A DNA stretch of 64,000 bases, taken from the NCBI GenBank assembly GCA_035318505.1, contig DATHEQ010000010.1, positions 1 to 64,000 on the forward strand. Direction: 5' to 3'. The notes beneath the pieces were generated by a model. It did not search any database. It worked only from the letters and a program-made list of their open reading frames with translations, and was not told the DNA's origin. Numbering within the stretch: position 1 is the stretch's first letter; each line of letters starts with the position of its first letter. Below are positions 27,738-37,350 of this stretch, in pieces. This stretch comes from DASWDH01 sp035318505. Lineage in GTDB: Bacteria > Myxococcota_A > Polyangia > Polyangiales > Polyangiaceae. The position numbers and the translations under genes were made by a program.

Positions 27738-30700
27738 GGCAAATCCTCGGCTGCCAGGCGCAGGCTCCTGCGGCGCACGCTCAGGCCTTCGGTGTGCGCG
27801 AACGTCGGGTCCGGATCAGCTTGCGCTGCACCGACGCGGAGCGAGAACTCGCCGGTCGTCACGTGCGCGCCGTTGTCGACGCTCAGGGTGATGCGCGTGC
27901 TCGCCGCTGCAACGCCTGCGACCGGGGTCGCACGAATGCGCCAGTTGGCTCCGTCCGGCTCCACGTGTAGATCGGCGTCGCGCACGACTGCCTGCGCGCT
28001 CGACTTCGCGCTGGGCGTGCGTGGCGCGCCCACGCAGTCGTTCCAGCTGATGCTGAAACCGATCGTGATCGGCGTGTCGACGTCGGTCCGGACGTTTGCG
28101 ATGCCGTTCAGCGACGGCGCGCCGGAGACCATCTCGGGTGTCAGCGTCCAGCCGTAACCGCGGCGCGCGGACTCCCAGGTCGTCGAGCGCACCTGGCCTT
28201 CCCTAGCCTGGTTCCACGCGGTCGAAGTCGTCCAGTTGTAGACGTGGTCGAGTGAGTTGCGCAGCCAGTTGTCGAGCTGCGTGGGGCGCTGCGCGTAGAG
28301 CGCTTCAGTCAGCGCGATCTCTTCAGCGTCGCCCCAGCTGATCGGGTCGCCCCAGGCTGCCGCCCCGACGTTGGCGAAGGCGAGAGTGAGCTTCGCGTTG
28401 GCATCGATCGGAAGCAGGTCGCCCGGCGCGTTAACGTGCCAGCGCAGCAGCAAGCCTGCCGCGCGTTCGGAGGTGAAGATATCGCCGATGGTCGCGGGCG
28501 TAGGACCGACGACCGGGTCGAGTATGATGATCTGCGGTGTCCACGCTGTCGCCAGCAGATCGCGCAGCCGCAAGCGCGCGTAGTCCCACATGCGACGCCG
28601 GTAATCCGCGATCGTGCGCGCGGCCATGGAAAACCGGTAACACCAGTGCCATTGGCGGAACCATTCTGCTCGCCCTATTTCGGCGCCGCTGAGCACCAGT
28701 GGATTACCCGCTTCGCGCGCGAGCGCCACGCGTGCGACGTACTTGCGTTGGATCGGCTCCCAGCATGTGCCGGCCTGCTCGCGGGAGGTACCGCGCGGCC
28801 AGACGCGATCGATGCTGCAACCGAATCGACCCAACACGAGCCTCGCCGTTTCGGCCGAGTCGCCTCCGAGTCCAGTCAGAAGCGCGAAGTAGGCAGGCAG
28901 CTCGGCGGTCTCGTCGAGGCGGTCGTTGCGCTCGAGCGCGATCGTCCAGTGGCACGGCCCGAGCGACATCACGCCGCGGTCGTAGGCATTGAAGGAGTCG
29001 AAGTAGCCGATGCACTCGACTTCGGCGACGCTGCGCACGGCGCGAAACGTGGAACGCTGCGCGTCGCTGAGTGCGCTGAAGGCCGCGCCGACCAGCTGCT
29101 CGGGCAGCACCTCGCGCTCATTCCACGTGTGCGACGGTGGCAGCGCCCACGGCCCGTCGCCGAAACCTGAAGATGCCCAGGCGCCGAGGGTGAACAGATC
29201 GAGCGTGCGCTGCTTCTGAACGCTGTCGGGTTCGAGCGGATACATGCCGCTGAAATCGCGTACGCACACGCGTGGCTTCTTGCTTTGAAGCTGATCCGCT
29301 CGCCACAGGTTGTCTGTATGTTCCCCGGCGAAGGGCGCGTCGCGGTCACGCGCCTCGATCACCACCGGACAGCGCAATCTGCGTTCGAGCCAGCTGCTGA
29401 TCACTGTGCGCGTCTCGGCGTTGACCACGCCGGAGATCGGGCCGGTGTACTTCCAGGCGTTGTCGACCTGCACCAAGCCGTCGGCGTAGAAGATTTGCGG
29501 ACCGACCAGCGTGGCTGCGGCAAGGCTTGGCGACGTGGCAGCGATCTGCAGTTCGCGCACGGCCAGCTCGAGCTCTACGCTGAAGGCTTGCGCAGCGGGC
29601 TCCGCTTCAACGTAGCGAAACGCAGGCCCGAACCCGAGCTCAGCCAGATCGGCCCGGAGCTGGGCGATGAATCCGGGACTGCCCGCGGGCGGCAGCACGT
29701 CTCCCGCCTCGACGTTGCGCGCGATTCCAGCGTAGATTGCGGCTGTATCGTCGTCGCCTGCCTGCAAATCGTAGCCGCCGTAGCGATCATCGGAGGGCGC
29801 GATCGCCGACAGAAAATCGAGCGCGTCGTGTTCTTGCCAGCGCATCAGCAGCCGCGTGAGGCCGAGCACAGCATCCGCGTCGACGCCCTCGGCGAAGGCG
29901 ACGTCGCTCGCCACGACGCCATTTCGCACTTCATCCAGCGCAGGCTGAAGCAGCTCGCTACCCAGGCGCTCGACGGCGCTCGGCACGCGCAAACCACCGA
30001 ACACGACCGGTGCGTCGTCGCCGATTGTCGGTGCCTCGGCGGCCAGGAACTCCGCCATGGGCTGTGCCCCAGCGGGCAGCGCCAGCGCGCGCACGCGCTC
30101 CCCGAACGCGCGCATCGCGAGCGGCAGATCGCTGGCGAACGGCACGCTCCAGGTCGCCGGGTGGTAGAGCGACAACAGGCCGGCAACGCGCACGCCGTCT
30201 GCGTCGGGCTGAATGCTGGCGTAACTATCGGCCAGCAGCTGTTCGAGCGCCGCGGCGAGCTCGGCGACTTGCGCCGGCAGCACGTCGACCCAGCCAGTCA
30301 GCGCGCTCGCCTGCCACGAACAGTGGAGCCAGCCTGTGCCATCCTCCCAGAAGCGCATCGCCACGCCTTCCCCTTCCAGCGGAAATGCCAGCGACGACAT
30401 ATCCAAAGTCACCCCGGACGGCGCGGGCCGCGCAGCAGGGTAGCGTGGCTCGACCCACAATGCGGCGTGAGCGCTCACAAGCCCTGGCGCTGGGTCCACC
30501 CAGTCGAGCGTAGTTCCGCGCCCGATCAGCATGCTGCTCAGATCGATCGACAGCAGATCAGAGAGCTTTGTCTCGACCGCGGTCTTCGGAATCGCGGCCA
30601 CGACCTGACGCACTTGGTAGCCCCCCAGGTTGAGCAAAAGGATCGCCGGATCGAGCGTAAGCAGCAGCGCGCGCACAGCATCCTCGTCGGCGAGCTGGCC

Positions 30701-30805
30701 GCCCCACTCGCGAAGCGGCTTGACCCCAGTCGCGAGCTGCGGGCCGACGAGTGCCGGGTCGAGGCCGTACCAGACGAGCGATGGGACTAAGAAGCGTGGT
30801 GTCAT
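27734..30805 (-). CDS. Large uncharacterised protein with peptidoglycan-binding-like segment, first gene of the cassette
   Basis: The protein has 1023 residues and begins MTPRFLVPSLVWYGLDPALV. A middle segment, LAVRELQIAATSPSLA, then YTGPISGVVNAETRTVISSW then LERRLRCPVVIEARDRD, resembles the helical peptidoglycan-binding_1 fold (G-x-x-x-A-x-T-x-x-x-x-x-x-W pattern). The C-terminal 150 residues are beta-rich (ITLSVDNGAHVTTGEFSLRV). No signal peptide or anchor is seen. It lies at the head of the five-gene operon and is coupled to the DUF6603 gene by ATGA. The ribosome-binding site is weak. Function unknown; a wall-contact role would be inference from one weak motif. Confidence 0.75.
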   Translation of the reverse strand: MTPRFLVPSLVWYGLDPALVGPQLATGVKPLREWGGQLADEDAVRALLLTLDPAILLLNLGGYQVRQVVAAIPKTAVETKLSDLLSIDLSSMLIGRGTTLDWVDPAPGLVSAHAALWVEPRYPAARPAPSGVTLDMSSLAFPLEGEGVAMRFWEDGTGWLHCSWQASALTGWVDVLPAQVAELAAALEQLLADSYASIQPDADGVRVAGLLSLYHPATWSVPFASDLPLAMRAFGERVRALALPAGAQPMAEFLAAEAPTIGDDAPVVFGGLRVPSAVERLGSELLQPALDEVRNGVVASDVAFAEGVDADAVLGLTRLLMRWQEHDALDFLSAIAPSDDRYGGYDLQAGDDDTAAIYAGIARNVEAGDVLPPAGSPGFIAQLRADLAELGFGPAFRYVEAEPAAQAFSVELELAVRELQIAATSPSLAAATLVGPQIFYADGLVQVDNAWKYTGPISGVVNAETRTVISSWLERRLRCPVVIEARDRDAPFAGEHTDNLWRADQLQSKKPRVCVRDFSGMYPLEPDSVQKQRTLDLFTLGAWASSGFGDGPWALPPSHTWNEREVLPEQLVGAAFSALSDAQRSTFRAVRSVAEVECIGYFDSFNAYDRGVMSLGPCHWTIALERNDRLDETAELPAYFALLTGLGGDSAETARLVLGRFGCSIDRVWPRGTSREQAGTCWEPIQRKYVARVALAREAGNPLVLSGAEIGRAEWFRQWHWCYRFSMAARTIADYRRRMWDYARLRLRDLLATAWTPQIIILDPVVGPTPATIGDIFTSERAAGLLLRWHVNAPGDLLPIDANAKLTLAFANVGAAAWGDPISWGDAEEIALTEALYAQRPTQLDNWLRNSLDHVYNWTTSTAWNQAREGQVRSTTWESARRGYGWTLTPEMVSGAPSLNGIANVRTDVDTPITIGFSISWNDCVGAPRTPSAKSSAQAVVRDADLHVEPDGANWRIRATPVAGVAAASTRITLSVDNGAHVTTGEFSLRVGAAQADPDPTFAHTEGLSVRRRSLRLAAEDLP

Positions 30806-31074
30806 GGACTTGCTCGACGAGCGCTAGTGCCTCGACACGGAGGACTTGAAGGGGTTTGGGTTGATCGCGCAGGGCTTCGGCTTCGTGGTGCCAGCGCGCA
30901 AAGCGCCGGAATACTCTCCCGTATTTCGAGCTTGCGCGCGGGCGCCAACGCAGCCGAAGAAGAAGCTAAGCGATCCATCGAGTCCTGTGTGTCGAGGTAT
31001 CGGGATAGGGCGAATGAGTTTCCTTCGCGCGTGTTCCAATGCCCGGGTTGGATTCGCTTCGAGAGCGGAGCTGT

Positions 31075-31560
31075 GTGCATGGGCCGGCGAATGTGCGCGA
31101 CGGCAGCGAACCTTATCGAGGACGTGCTCCCCGAAGTCGCGCTGCGACAGCGGGGACTCACGTCGCCTTCGAGTGGCGCACGAGGCTCGCCAAGGACGGC
31201 GCGCTGCTCGGTGCGCTGACGCGCATCTTCGTCAAGAGCGTGCAGGCGTTCTACACGAAGCGAGCAGCAGCGCGTGGTTCGCCGGGGCCCAAGACAGGAG
31301 CGGTAACCGTCGTGCAGCGCACGGCATCGGACCTGCGGTGTGACCCCCACCTTCACGAGGTCTTGCTCGACGGGGCCTATCATCAAGACGGTGCGGCGCT
31401 GGCGTGGCACGAGCTCGGACACCTGCGAACCCGTGAGCTTGGTGAAGTGCTCGCGCAAGCAGTCCAGTGGATGGCGCGCCACCTCGAGCGCCGCGGCGCT
31501 CTCGAGCCGGACGATGCCAATGACGGCGGCGGAGCGCAGGTAAAAGTAGCGCGGTGGGCG
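31075..31560 (+). pseudogene. IS91-family transposase fragment (central part)
   Basis: One plus frame gives GRRMCATAANLIEDVLPEVA then LRQ. After a frameshift at about 31160 another gives LAKDGALLGALTRIFVKSVQ, AFYTKRAAARG, then KTGAVTVVQRTASDLRCDPH and LHEVLLDGAY. This matches in order the conserved middle of IS91/ISCR-type transposases (RRM..TAAHLVD..LP, then GAVTFVQRFG..LN.H.H). The first replicative tyrosine region and the C-terminus are missing. It is decayed and non-functional. Confidence 0.7.
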
Positions 31561-31829
31561 GAGGTGGACGGCGAGGATGAGCGGTGCGAAGTGGTTTGTC
31601 GAGGCGGTCCTGCAAGGCGGAGGGACGGTGCGAAGGTGGCGATGGGGGAAAGAGGGGCAAGAGCCAAAATTCGCGCGCCCATGGCACACTGGTCGCGCCG
31701 AGCCGAAAACCCGTATGGTGGCGACGCCGTAGCCGTAGCTACGCGACGTTGCCGAGCGCTTTTCGGCGCAGGACGACGCTGCGCCATAGAGGGACCCGCG
31801 GCTCGTTGGGCGACGAGGCACGTCTTTCG

Positions 31830-32080
31830 GTTCACGGACGGCGCGCAGATAGCGCACGACGCTCTTGGAGTCCGTGACCATGGCGAGCAGCTTCATTCGG
31901 CCGCCGCAGCTGGGACAAGAGAGGACATCGACGTCGAAGGTTCGCTTCAGGAGCTCAGCCCACGGCCGGTAGGTGCTTCGGCGCCGCAGTGCGGGGTGTT
32001 CGTCAGCGTCCGTCACCGGCGCGGCCGAGGCAGCAGGCACGGGTGCGATGCGCGAGCGCTGGGGGCTCGCGGACGCGAGC
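31830..32080 (-). pseudogene. IS91-family transposase C-terminal fragment, opposite strand
   Basis: The minus frame encodes RPWAELLKRTFDVDVLSCPS then CGGRMKLLAMVTDSKSVVRY then LRAV. This is the standard C-terminal zinc-type motif of IS91-family transposases (LL-R-F-VDV--CP-CGGRM). It faces the plus-strand fragment at 31.1-31.6 kb, so the two pieces are inverted relative to an intact gene. About 270 bp of unassigned sequence lies between them. Confidence 0.65.
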
Positions 32081-32434
32081 ACGCCGCGACGAACCCTCGC
32101 GGCCGCAAGTTCCTTGTACAGCTCGAACATGCCGGGCCAGGTGCTCGTGTTCTCGCACCACTCGTACACCTTCAACGCTGCGAGGAACGGAGACATGCAG
32201 CTCGCAGTTTGCCCGCGTTCGATGCTGAATGGCCTAGCGACGACCCACCGCTTGCCGCGCGAAAATATCTCGACGCGCCCCCGGAACCTCACGGTACCGC
32301 GCTCCTGGCATCTAGTGTCAGCGATGCTCCGGATTGGCTCACGTTCGGAGTCCTTGCACAGCAGCGGCACTACCACGGGACGGGCAGCGCGGGAGCCCCC
32401 CACGCTCAGAGCATAGGTACCTCAGCACCCAACC

Positions 32435-32728
32435 TCAGTTGTAATTCCGCTGCCCAGCGAGCTCGCCTTCACGAAGAGCTCGGGCGCAAATGCCGCATGG
32501 ACCGCTATGGCTAGCGGGCGAGCCTGTCCACTGCCTCTCTTGCGCTCTTGAGTCCGATTCGATGAGAATCCGGTACCACCGGATCGCGACGAGACTGTTT
32601 CCCTTGCGGACTTCCGCGCGAACGTCGGCGTCCGTTAGTTCGGGCGCAGGGGGTGGTTGCGACGCGGCGTACGCGAGGCCCATAACAAAGGTAACGACGA
32701 CAACCGCTAGAAGCGTACCCCATCCCAT
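32435..32728 (-). CDS. Small single-pass membrane protein
   Basis: A 97-residue reading starts at ATG 32728. It has an N-terminal hydrophobic helix (MGWGTLLAVVVVTFVMGLAY), then a proline-rich spacer, then LTDADVRAEVRKGNSLVAIR and WYRILIES. The last segment resembles the short helical motif (D-VR--L--G-K--AI--YR) that follows a signal anchor in many small actinobacterial and myxobacterial proteins. The final 30 residues are less protein-like. Function unknown. Confidence 0.4.
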   Translation of the reverse strand: MGWGTLLAVVVVTFVMGLAYAASQPPPAPELTDADVRAEVRKGNSLVAIRWYRILIESDSRAQERQWTGSPASHSGPCGICARALREGELAGQRNYN

Positions 32729-32939
32729 CGCCCGCACGTTGCACTCGGCTCGCCGATTCGCCGGGCGCCAGATTTTTCTCGAGAGGCGAACCATGCGGAG
32801 ATCAAAGACGGCGCACTTATCTGTCTGGCAGGAATGATTCGCAATAAACCGTTCTTCAAACCAGCGGAGTTCCCTCGTGAACCACAGGAAGCACTGAACA
32901 AGGCGACCGAGCGCGCCAAACCGGGCGAGTGCTGTCGGG

Positions 32940-35012
32940 TCACTCAGTCGACGCACCTGCACTCACGTCGATGTAGCGCCGCTCGAACGCCACCAGCCAG
33001 GAGAGCTCGGCCGCGGACCGTGATGCCGCCTTCCAGGTGCGGATGACGTGGTCGAGCGTCCAGTCGGCGAATGAGGCGTCAGGGGCAACGAGCAGTGCGC
33101 GGTAGTTTTCCACGGCACCGGCGCAGTCCTGGTCCACGGGGTGCCGCACCACGACGGATCGACCTGCGACGCCATGGGGGTTCTCCGGGTGAGTCCGGAC
33201 CGCCTCGACGAGGAGATGGTTGCGCCAGAGCTGGTTCGTCTCGCTCGACGAGAGGACGGACCATGCCCCTCTTCGCCATAGCGAGTCTTCCCGTTCGGTG
33301 AGTTCCAAGTAGCGTGGCTTGGAGTACCGTGTTGTCGTGAAGGACTCGGTGAGCTTCGTCTCGATGGCGAGAAACGCGCGCTCTCCGTCGATACGTCGGT
33401 ACCCGAAGAAGGCGTCGAACGACGTCCGGTCGTCGAGGTACTCGCGATTCGGCCCCGGTGCGTACTCGATGCGGACATCGAGGACCTCGGCGACCTCGTC
33501 GGGCAGGAGCGCTCTGATGAGACGTGTTGCGAGCGCGAGATCCCGTTGGAGAGGGCCGAACAGGTTGAAGCACATCGGTTGGCTCGAGAGCATGTTCCGG
33601 CGGCAGCGGAACGGCTCGACGCCGGGGCTGGCGGCGATGCGGGCCTCCGCAACCTCGGCGATCTCGGGCGAGAGGAAATTCGCGCCGAGCGCCTCGCCAT
33701 GCGCGTCCAGCATGTTGCCGTAGAGGGTAGTGTCGGTCGACTTGGGCCCCGTGCCATACGGCAACCGCAAGACGTCAGCGCGGTACCAGCTCTGATGGCG
33801 CCGCATGAGGGTACGGAAGGGCGCGTCGCCTCTAAATTGCGGTCCGAGTCCGGACCGACCCGCGCTCGACGTGGAAGGAGCGACCGGCAGCGGCGGTGCT
33901 GGCACCAAAGACGTGGCCGTCGCGTCGTGCACACGTTCGACGTGTATCTCCACACCGAGCGGCCACACGACGAATCCGTCGGGTTCCACTCCCGACAGTC
34001 GTATTTGAGCGAGCTCGCCGCATCCGTACAGCGCGCCCATCATCCGCGCGACCTGCTCGAAAAAGCGGAGTACTTCGTCTGCACGCTTTTCGAAGTAAGA
34101 CACGTACCGGAGCGCCTGATCGGCGGCGCTCGGGTCAGGCTCGCGCTTCAGCTCCACAACCACCAGCCGACCGGTAGAGAGGTCCACGGCCAGCAGGTCG
34201 CTGAATTCCTGGGTACCGCTGTCCGGTGCGTCGATGCGCCACTGGCTGTGGATGAACCGCATCGACGTGGGAAAGCCAGTGAGCACGAGGGCTTTCGATT
34301 GTGCCGCGCGGATCATGCGTGCCTCGAGCTGGTTCTCCCGCGAGGGCGCCAGTTGGCGCGCTCGGACTGAGCGCAAGTGCTCGAGGCGAGCATTCATTGT
34401 TGGCGCGAGCTCGCGGACCGTTGCTCCCAAGGGGATGAGCGGCATGGAGCTGTTGCCGATCGCGATTCGGGGTTTGAGCGACGACGGGTGGAGGTCCACG
34501 GCGCGCACGCCGTTGTCGAGAGGGCGAAAATAGGCGCCGCCGATCTCCTCGTACGACTCGAAGAGGCGCACAATCTCCGCGAATTGCGGCGTCGCCATGT
34601 ATGCGACGGTCAAGAAGTGTCCGGAGCGAACTGCCCGGCCACGGTTCGCAGTGCGGACGCCGGCCGCCGTGACGACGGGTGGCCGCATCGGATAGGCGAC
34701 CTCGCCAGAAACCGCGCTCTTCGTGAGCTCGGTCGCGTCCGGCGCAGTTAGCTCGTGGCCCCCGTTCGCTTGCGTGCCCAACAGGTGTTTCCGGAGACCG
34801 CGTTCGGTCCTTGCTTGCCTACCACACAGCGGGCAGAACATTCCCGGCTTCCCCTCTTCCCACGCGCGTCGGAGCAACCGGAAGGTTATCACCCGCGCGG
34901 GGCCGTGACACTTGCAGCATGCTCCGATTTCAACCGTTGTGGTCTCGCTGCGTTCTTCCACGCTTGGGTAAGCCCCTGCAAGGCGGGCAGGTGTAGGGCG
35001 CTGTGTCGTCAC
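32940..35012 (-). CDS. Two-nuclease fusion: PD-(D/E)XK domain plus PGN_0703-like restriction endonuclease domain
   Basis: The protein has 690 residues from a GTG start. An N-terminal zinc ribbon has Cys32/33/35 and Cys60/63. Residues 225-310 form a PD-(D/E)XK-like nuclease (EFSDLLAVDLSTGRLVVVEL then KREPDPSAADQALRYVSYF), with Asp272, Glu287 and Lys289 as candidate catalytic residues, similar in layout to NucS-type C-terminal domains. Residues 485-680 match the PGN_0703-family putative restriction endonuclease: MCFNLFGPLQRDLALATRLI, then SFDAFFGYRRIDGERAFLAI then ETKLTES (Asp533, Glu551, Lys553), then SSETNQLWRNHLLVEAV. It is probably a defence nuclease. No methyltransferase is adjacent, so it would be a modification-dependent or self-regulated enzyme. 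Neighbouring decayed IS and integrase sequences fit a genomic island. Confidence 0.65.
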   Translation of the reverse strand: MTTQRPTPARLAGAYPSVEERSETTTVEIGACCKCHGPARVITFRLLRRAWEEGKPGMFCPLCGRQARTERGLRKHLLGTQANGGHELTAPDATELTKSAVSGEVAYPMRPPVVTAAGVRTANRGRAVRSGHFLTVAYMATPQFAEIVRLFESYEEIGGAYFRPLDNGVRAVDLHPSSLKPRIAIGNSSMPLIPLGATVRELAPTMNARLEHLRSVRARQLAPSRENQLEARMIRAAQSKALVLTGFPTSMRFIHSQWRIDAPDSGTQEFSDLLAVDLSTGRLVVVELKREPDPSAADQALRYVSYFEKRADEVLRFFEQVARMMGALYGCGELAQIRLSGVEPDGFVVWPLGVEIHVERVHDATATSLVPAPPLPVAPSTSSAGRSGLGPQFRGDAPFRTLMRRHQSWYRADVLRLPYGTGPKSTDTTLYGNMLDAHGEALGANFLSPEIAEVAEARIAASPGVEPFRCRRNMLSSQPMCFNLFGPLQRDLALATRLIRALLPDEVAEVLDVRIEYAPGPNREYLDDRTSFDAFFGYRRIDGERAFLAIETKLTESFTTTRYSKPRYLELTEREDSLWRRGAWSVLSSSETNQLWRNHLLVEAVRTHPENPHGVAGRSVVVRHPVDQDCAGAVENYRALLVAPDASFADWTLDHVIRTWKAASRSAAELSWLVAFERRYIDVSAGASTE

Positions 35013-35249
35013 CTTGCGCTTCGCCGCGATGGCGACGCTCGATGCCGGTTCTTCTCGAGCCGAAGGGCGCTCGCATGCTCAACACGGTTCGTCAAACAAG
35101 TCGAGGGTTACGCTGCACCTACGGACTTCGCTCACCAACCTGCCGTTGAGCGCCGCAGCCCGACCACCGTGATCGGCGGGGCGTTCTGCGGGGACGACAC
35201 CGCCGTCTCGAACGCGCGAATCTCTGCGACGACGGGCAGGCCCAAGGCG

Positions 35250-35560
35250 TTGATCAGCTTGATTGTCAGGCCCATCATGGGCTCCCGCGCGCGGCGGCTT
35301 GTCACCGAGCCCGCAGCGACGGGATTGACGTACGGCGCGTCGCCGAATCGGTTGGCGACCTGACCTCTGCTGGACGTACTCTGCGTAGTCCTCGGCACGC
35401 TCCCTCGCCGACTCGGACCGGCCGGCGTAGCGTACTTGTCGGGAACGTCCATGCGCGCGCGTGAGCCATCACCGAGGCGAATGCGTGCGCGGAAGTAGAC
35501 CGAGCGCTCGGCGCGGCGACAAAGGTCGACGGAGCCTGTCCTGGAAGGCGGCACGTCGAA
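35250..35560 (-). pseudogene. Site-specific integrase, N-terminal remnant
   Basis: The minus frame gives RAERSVYFRARIRLGDGSRA then RMDVPDKYATPAG. After a frameshift another frame gives RSESARERAEDYAEYVQQRS then GRQ. In order these resemble the N-terminal arm and start of the core-binding domain of large phage-type integrases (an SVYxRxR-x-DG-R opening, then a KYATPAG-like stretch, then a R-RAE-YA helix). No catalytic domain follows. This is a short, weak match, best read as a relic of an island integrase. Confidence 0.35.
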
Positions 35561-35721
35561 TACCGATCCGCCGATTCGCTACGGTGTACCCCTGGCCACG
35601 TTGACCCTCGCTCATTCTGGGGTTTGGCCACGGTCCTGGGCGCTCGAACGCCGCGGGGGCCCACTCTCGTTCGATAGCTCGTCGGAGCGCGAGCAGCCAA
35701 CCATACGCACCTGGTTCGCCA

Positions 35722-36111
35722 CTATGAAAGGCGCTCGCGATCGGTGGAACTGGGCTCAGTACTGTAGCCCTTCCCCGGCTCGTGGTTGATTAGAAGGGTG
35801 CCGTCATGCACGACCAGGAACACTTTGATTTTTGTTTCGTCCGGCGGCGTGGCGAACCATCGTCGCGCGGCCTCGTCGGTCTGGGCTAACGCACGAACTT
35901 GTCCGCTCGAGAGCGGAAATACCTTTTCTTCGGACCGTCCCCATTTCTTCAGAGCCTCGCGCACCGCTGGCCCGGGCTCAAAGACAACGCATGCGAAACG
36001 ACCCGATAGCCCGATCTCGGCGATCTCTCCGGCATGCGGTTTGATGCCCTGCTCGAGTACGCGATCCATCAGCTTTTGCGTCGCGTGAGCTTTCTCTTGG
36101 TCGCGTCCCAT
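35722..36111 (-). CDS. Small hypothetical protein
   Basis: A 129-residue reading from ATG 36111 is preceded by AAGGAGAG at good spacing. An upstream in-frame start at 36204 lacks a site and adds an arginine-rich, non-protein-like stretch. The sequence is alpha/beta in appearance (LSGRFACVVFEPGPAVREAL, then IKVFLVVHDGTLLINHEPGK). No family is recognised. It is not obviously linked to its neighbours. Confidence 0.55.
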   Translation of the reverse strand: MGRDQEKAHATQKLMDRVLEQGIKPHAGEIAEIGLSGRFACVVFEPGPAVREALKKWGRSEEKVFPLSSGQVRALAQTDEAARRWFATPPDETKIKVFLVVHDGTLLINHEPGKGYSTEPSSTDRERLS

Positions 36112-36572
36112 TTGTGCTCTCCTTGGTGGATGCCGCTCTCTAGGCCGATGGCAGGAACGTTCGCTCGGTCGCGTTCCGGCGAGCGCGTGAATCCCCCCCG
36201 GCAAGGCAGGTCCGGTGCCGGCCCTCCGCGGCGGCGACTATTGTCCTAATCCAGCCAACAGTTCCAAGCTTGTTTCGAGCGCAGCAAGGGAGGACGCTGA
36301 TGGATCTCATTTCACGATTCGATTGGCTTCATGAAATCACTTGGCTTCGCGAGGCGTCGATCGTTGCTGGCACTTGGCTTGCCGTGCCCCCCAACACCAG
36401 GGGAACCTCGATCGACGAGCGTGGTGAGAACGGCTTCTAAGTCTCGCATCACCGCCGAATACCCCCTGCAACGGGCGATGACGACATCGGCCAAACGTGG
36501 CGGTCGCCCGCGTCTTCCGCGTGACGATGGTCAAGGGTTGCACGCCCGGCACAGGGGGGTCGGATCAGGACA

Positions 36573-37049
36573 CTAAGACCTTGCGGACAACCGCTTCCCC
36601 CCACGTCTGGAATTCGTTGCCTTATTGATGCTTATGGTGTGCCGAACTCGGTCTGCATACCTCTTGATGCGCCGTCCGTAGTACAAGACCGCGGCAGTCG
36701 GCGCGTCGACTAGCGGTATCGCGGGCGCCATAAGGCCGCGACCGTCGGAAAGGCCAGGCGGCATGATTTCGTCAACAAGCACGAATCGCCACCGATCACC
36801 AATTTTCCAATAGCCAAGCTGCCAGGACGTTAACCACTCCTCTTCCTCGACCGGATCGTCGTTTTGCCAAACGGAAACCTGAAATTGTAGCGCTTTTCCA
36901 GGCACATCGAAGAGATCATGCGGCCGAGAATTGCCAAACTCTTCATCGAGCATCACCTCTTCGGCCACAACCGCCTCGATCAGTTTTCGACGTCGCGCCA
37001 AGCATTCATTTCCCCAAGTGTCAGCAACGGAAACTTTGCGCTTACTCAT
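36573..37049 (-). CDS. Hypothetical protein
   Basis: The protein has 158 residues with an ATG preceded by a strong AAGGAGG site about six bases upstream. Composition is protein-like throughout: LIEAVVAEEVMLDEEFGNSR, then FQVSVWQNDDPVEEEEWLTS, then WQLGYWKIGDRWRFVLVDEI. It is soluble, acidic in the middle and basic at the end. No family is recognised. A roughly 460 bp gap without a convincing gene separates it from the small protein at 35.7-36.1 kb. Confidence 0.6.
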   Translation of the reverse strand: MSKRKVSVADTWGNECLARRRKLIEAVVAEEVMLDEEFGNSRPHDLFDVPGKALQFQVSVWQNDDPVEEEEWLTSWQLGYWKIGDRWRFVLVDEIMPPGLSDGRGLMAPAIPLVDAPTAAVLYYGRRIKRYADRVRHTISINKATNSRRGGKRLSARS

Positions 37050-37350
37050 CGAAACCTCCTTGTGCGCTAACGATTGACCAACGTGGTCCCTTGCTAACCA
37101 TTTTCACCCGACTCGATCCAGCCTCCGGGCGGCAGCGCCCAATGATGAAGCGTCGCGACCTACTCGACATCGAGAAACGCTTGTTATGCTGCAGTCCCAC
37201 TTCTTGCAGTCAATATGACAACGCAGCTTCCGCTGTGAGCTATCGCCTGGCGAAGCAGCGAAGCCCCATCTTGCCTTACTCCTTGGTGAACGATGCGAAG
37301 CACTGCGCCCCCCGCGAATCTCTCCACCATTGGCTGCAAACTCCGATGAT

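Noticed and set aside
15388..30805. Phage tail, type VI secretion or extracellular contractile injection cluster
   Set aside because: The operon size is suggestive, but I found no sheath, tube, spike, baseplate or AAA+ signature in any of the five proteins.
31039..32514. 491-codon plus-strand ORF as one gene
   Set aside because: Only the first part is transposase-like. The rest is the antisense of the IS91 C-terminal fragment, so it is a chance open frame in GC-rich DNA.
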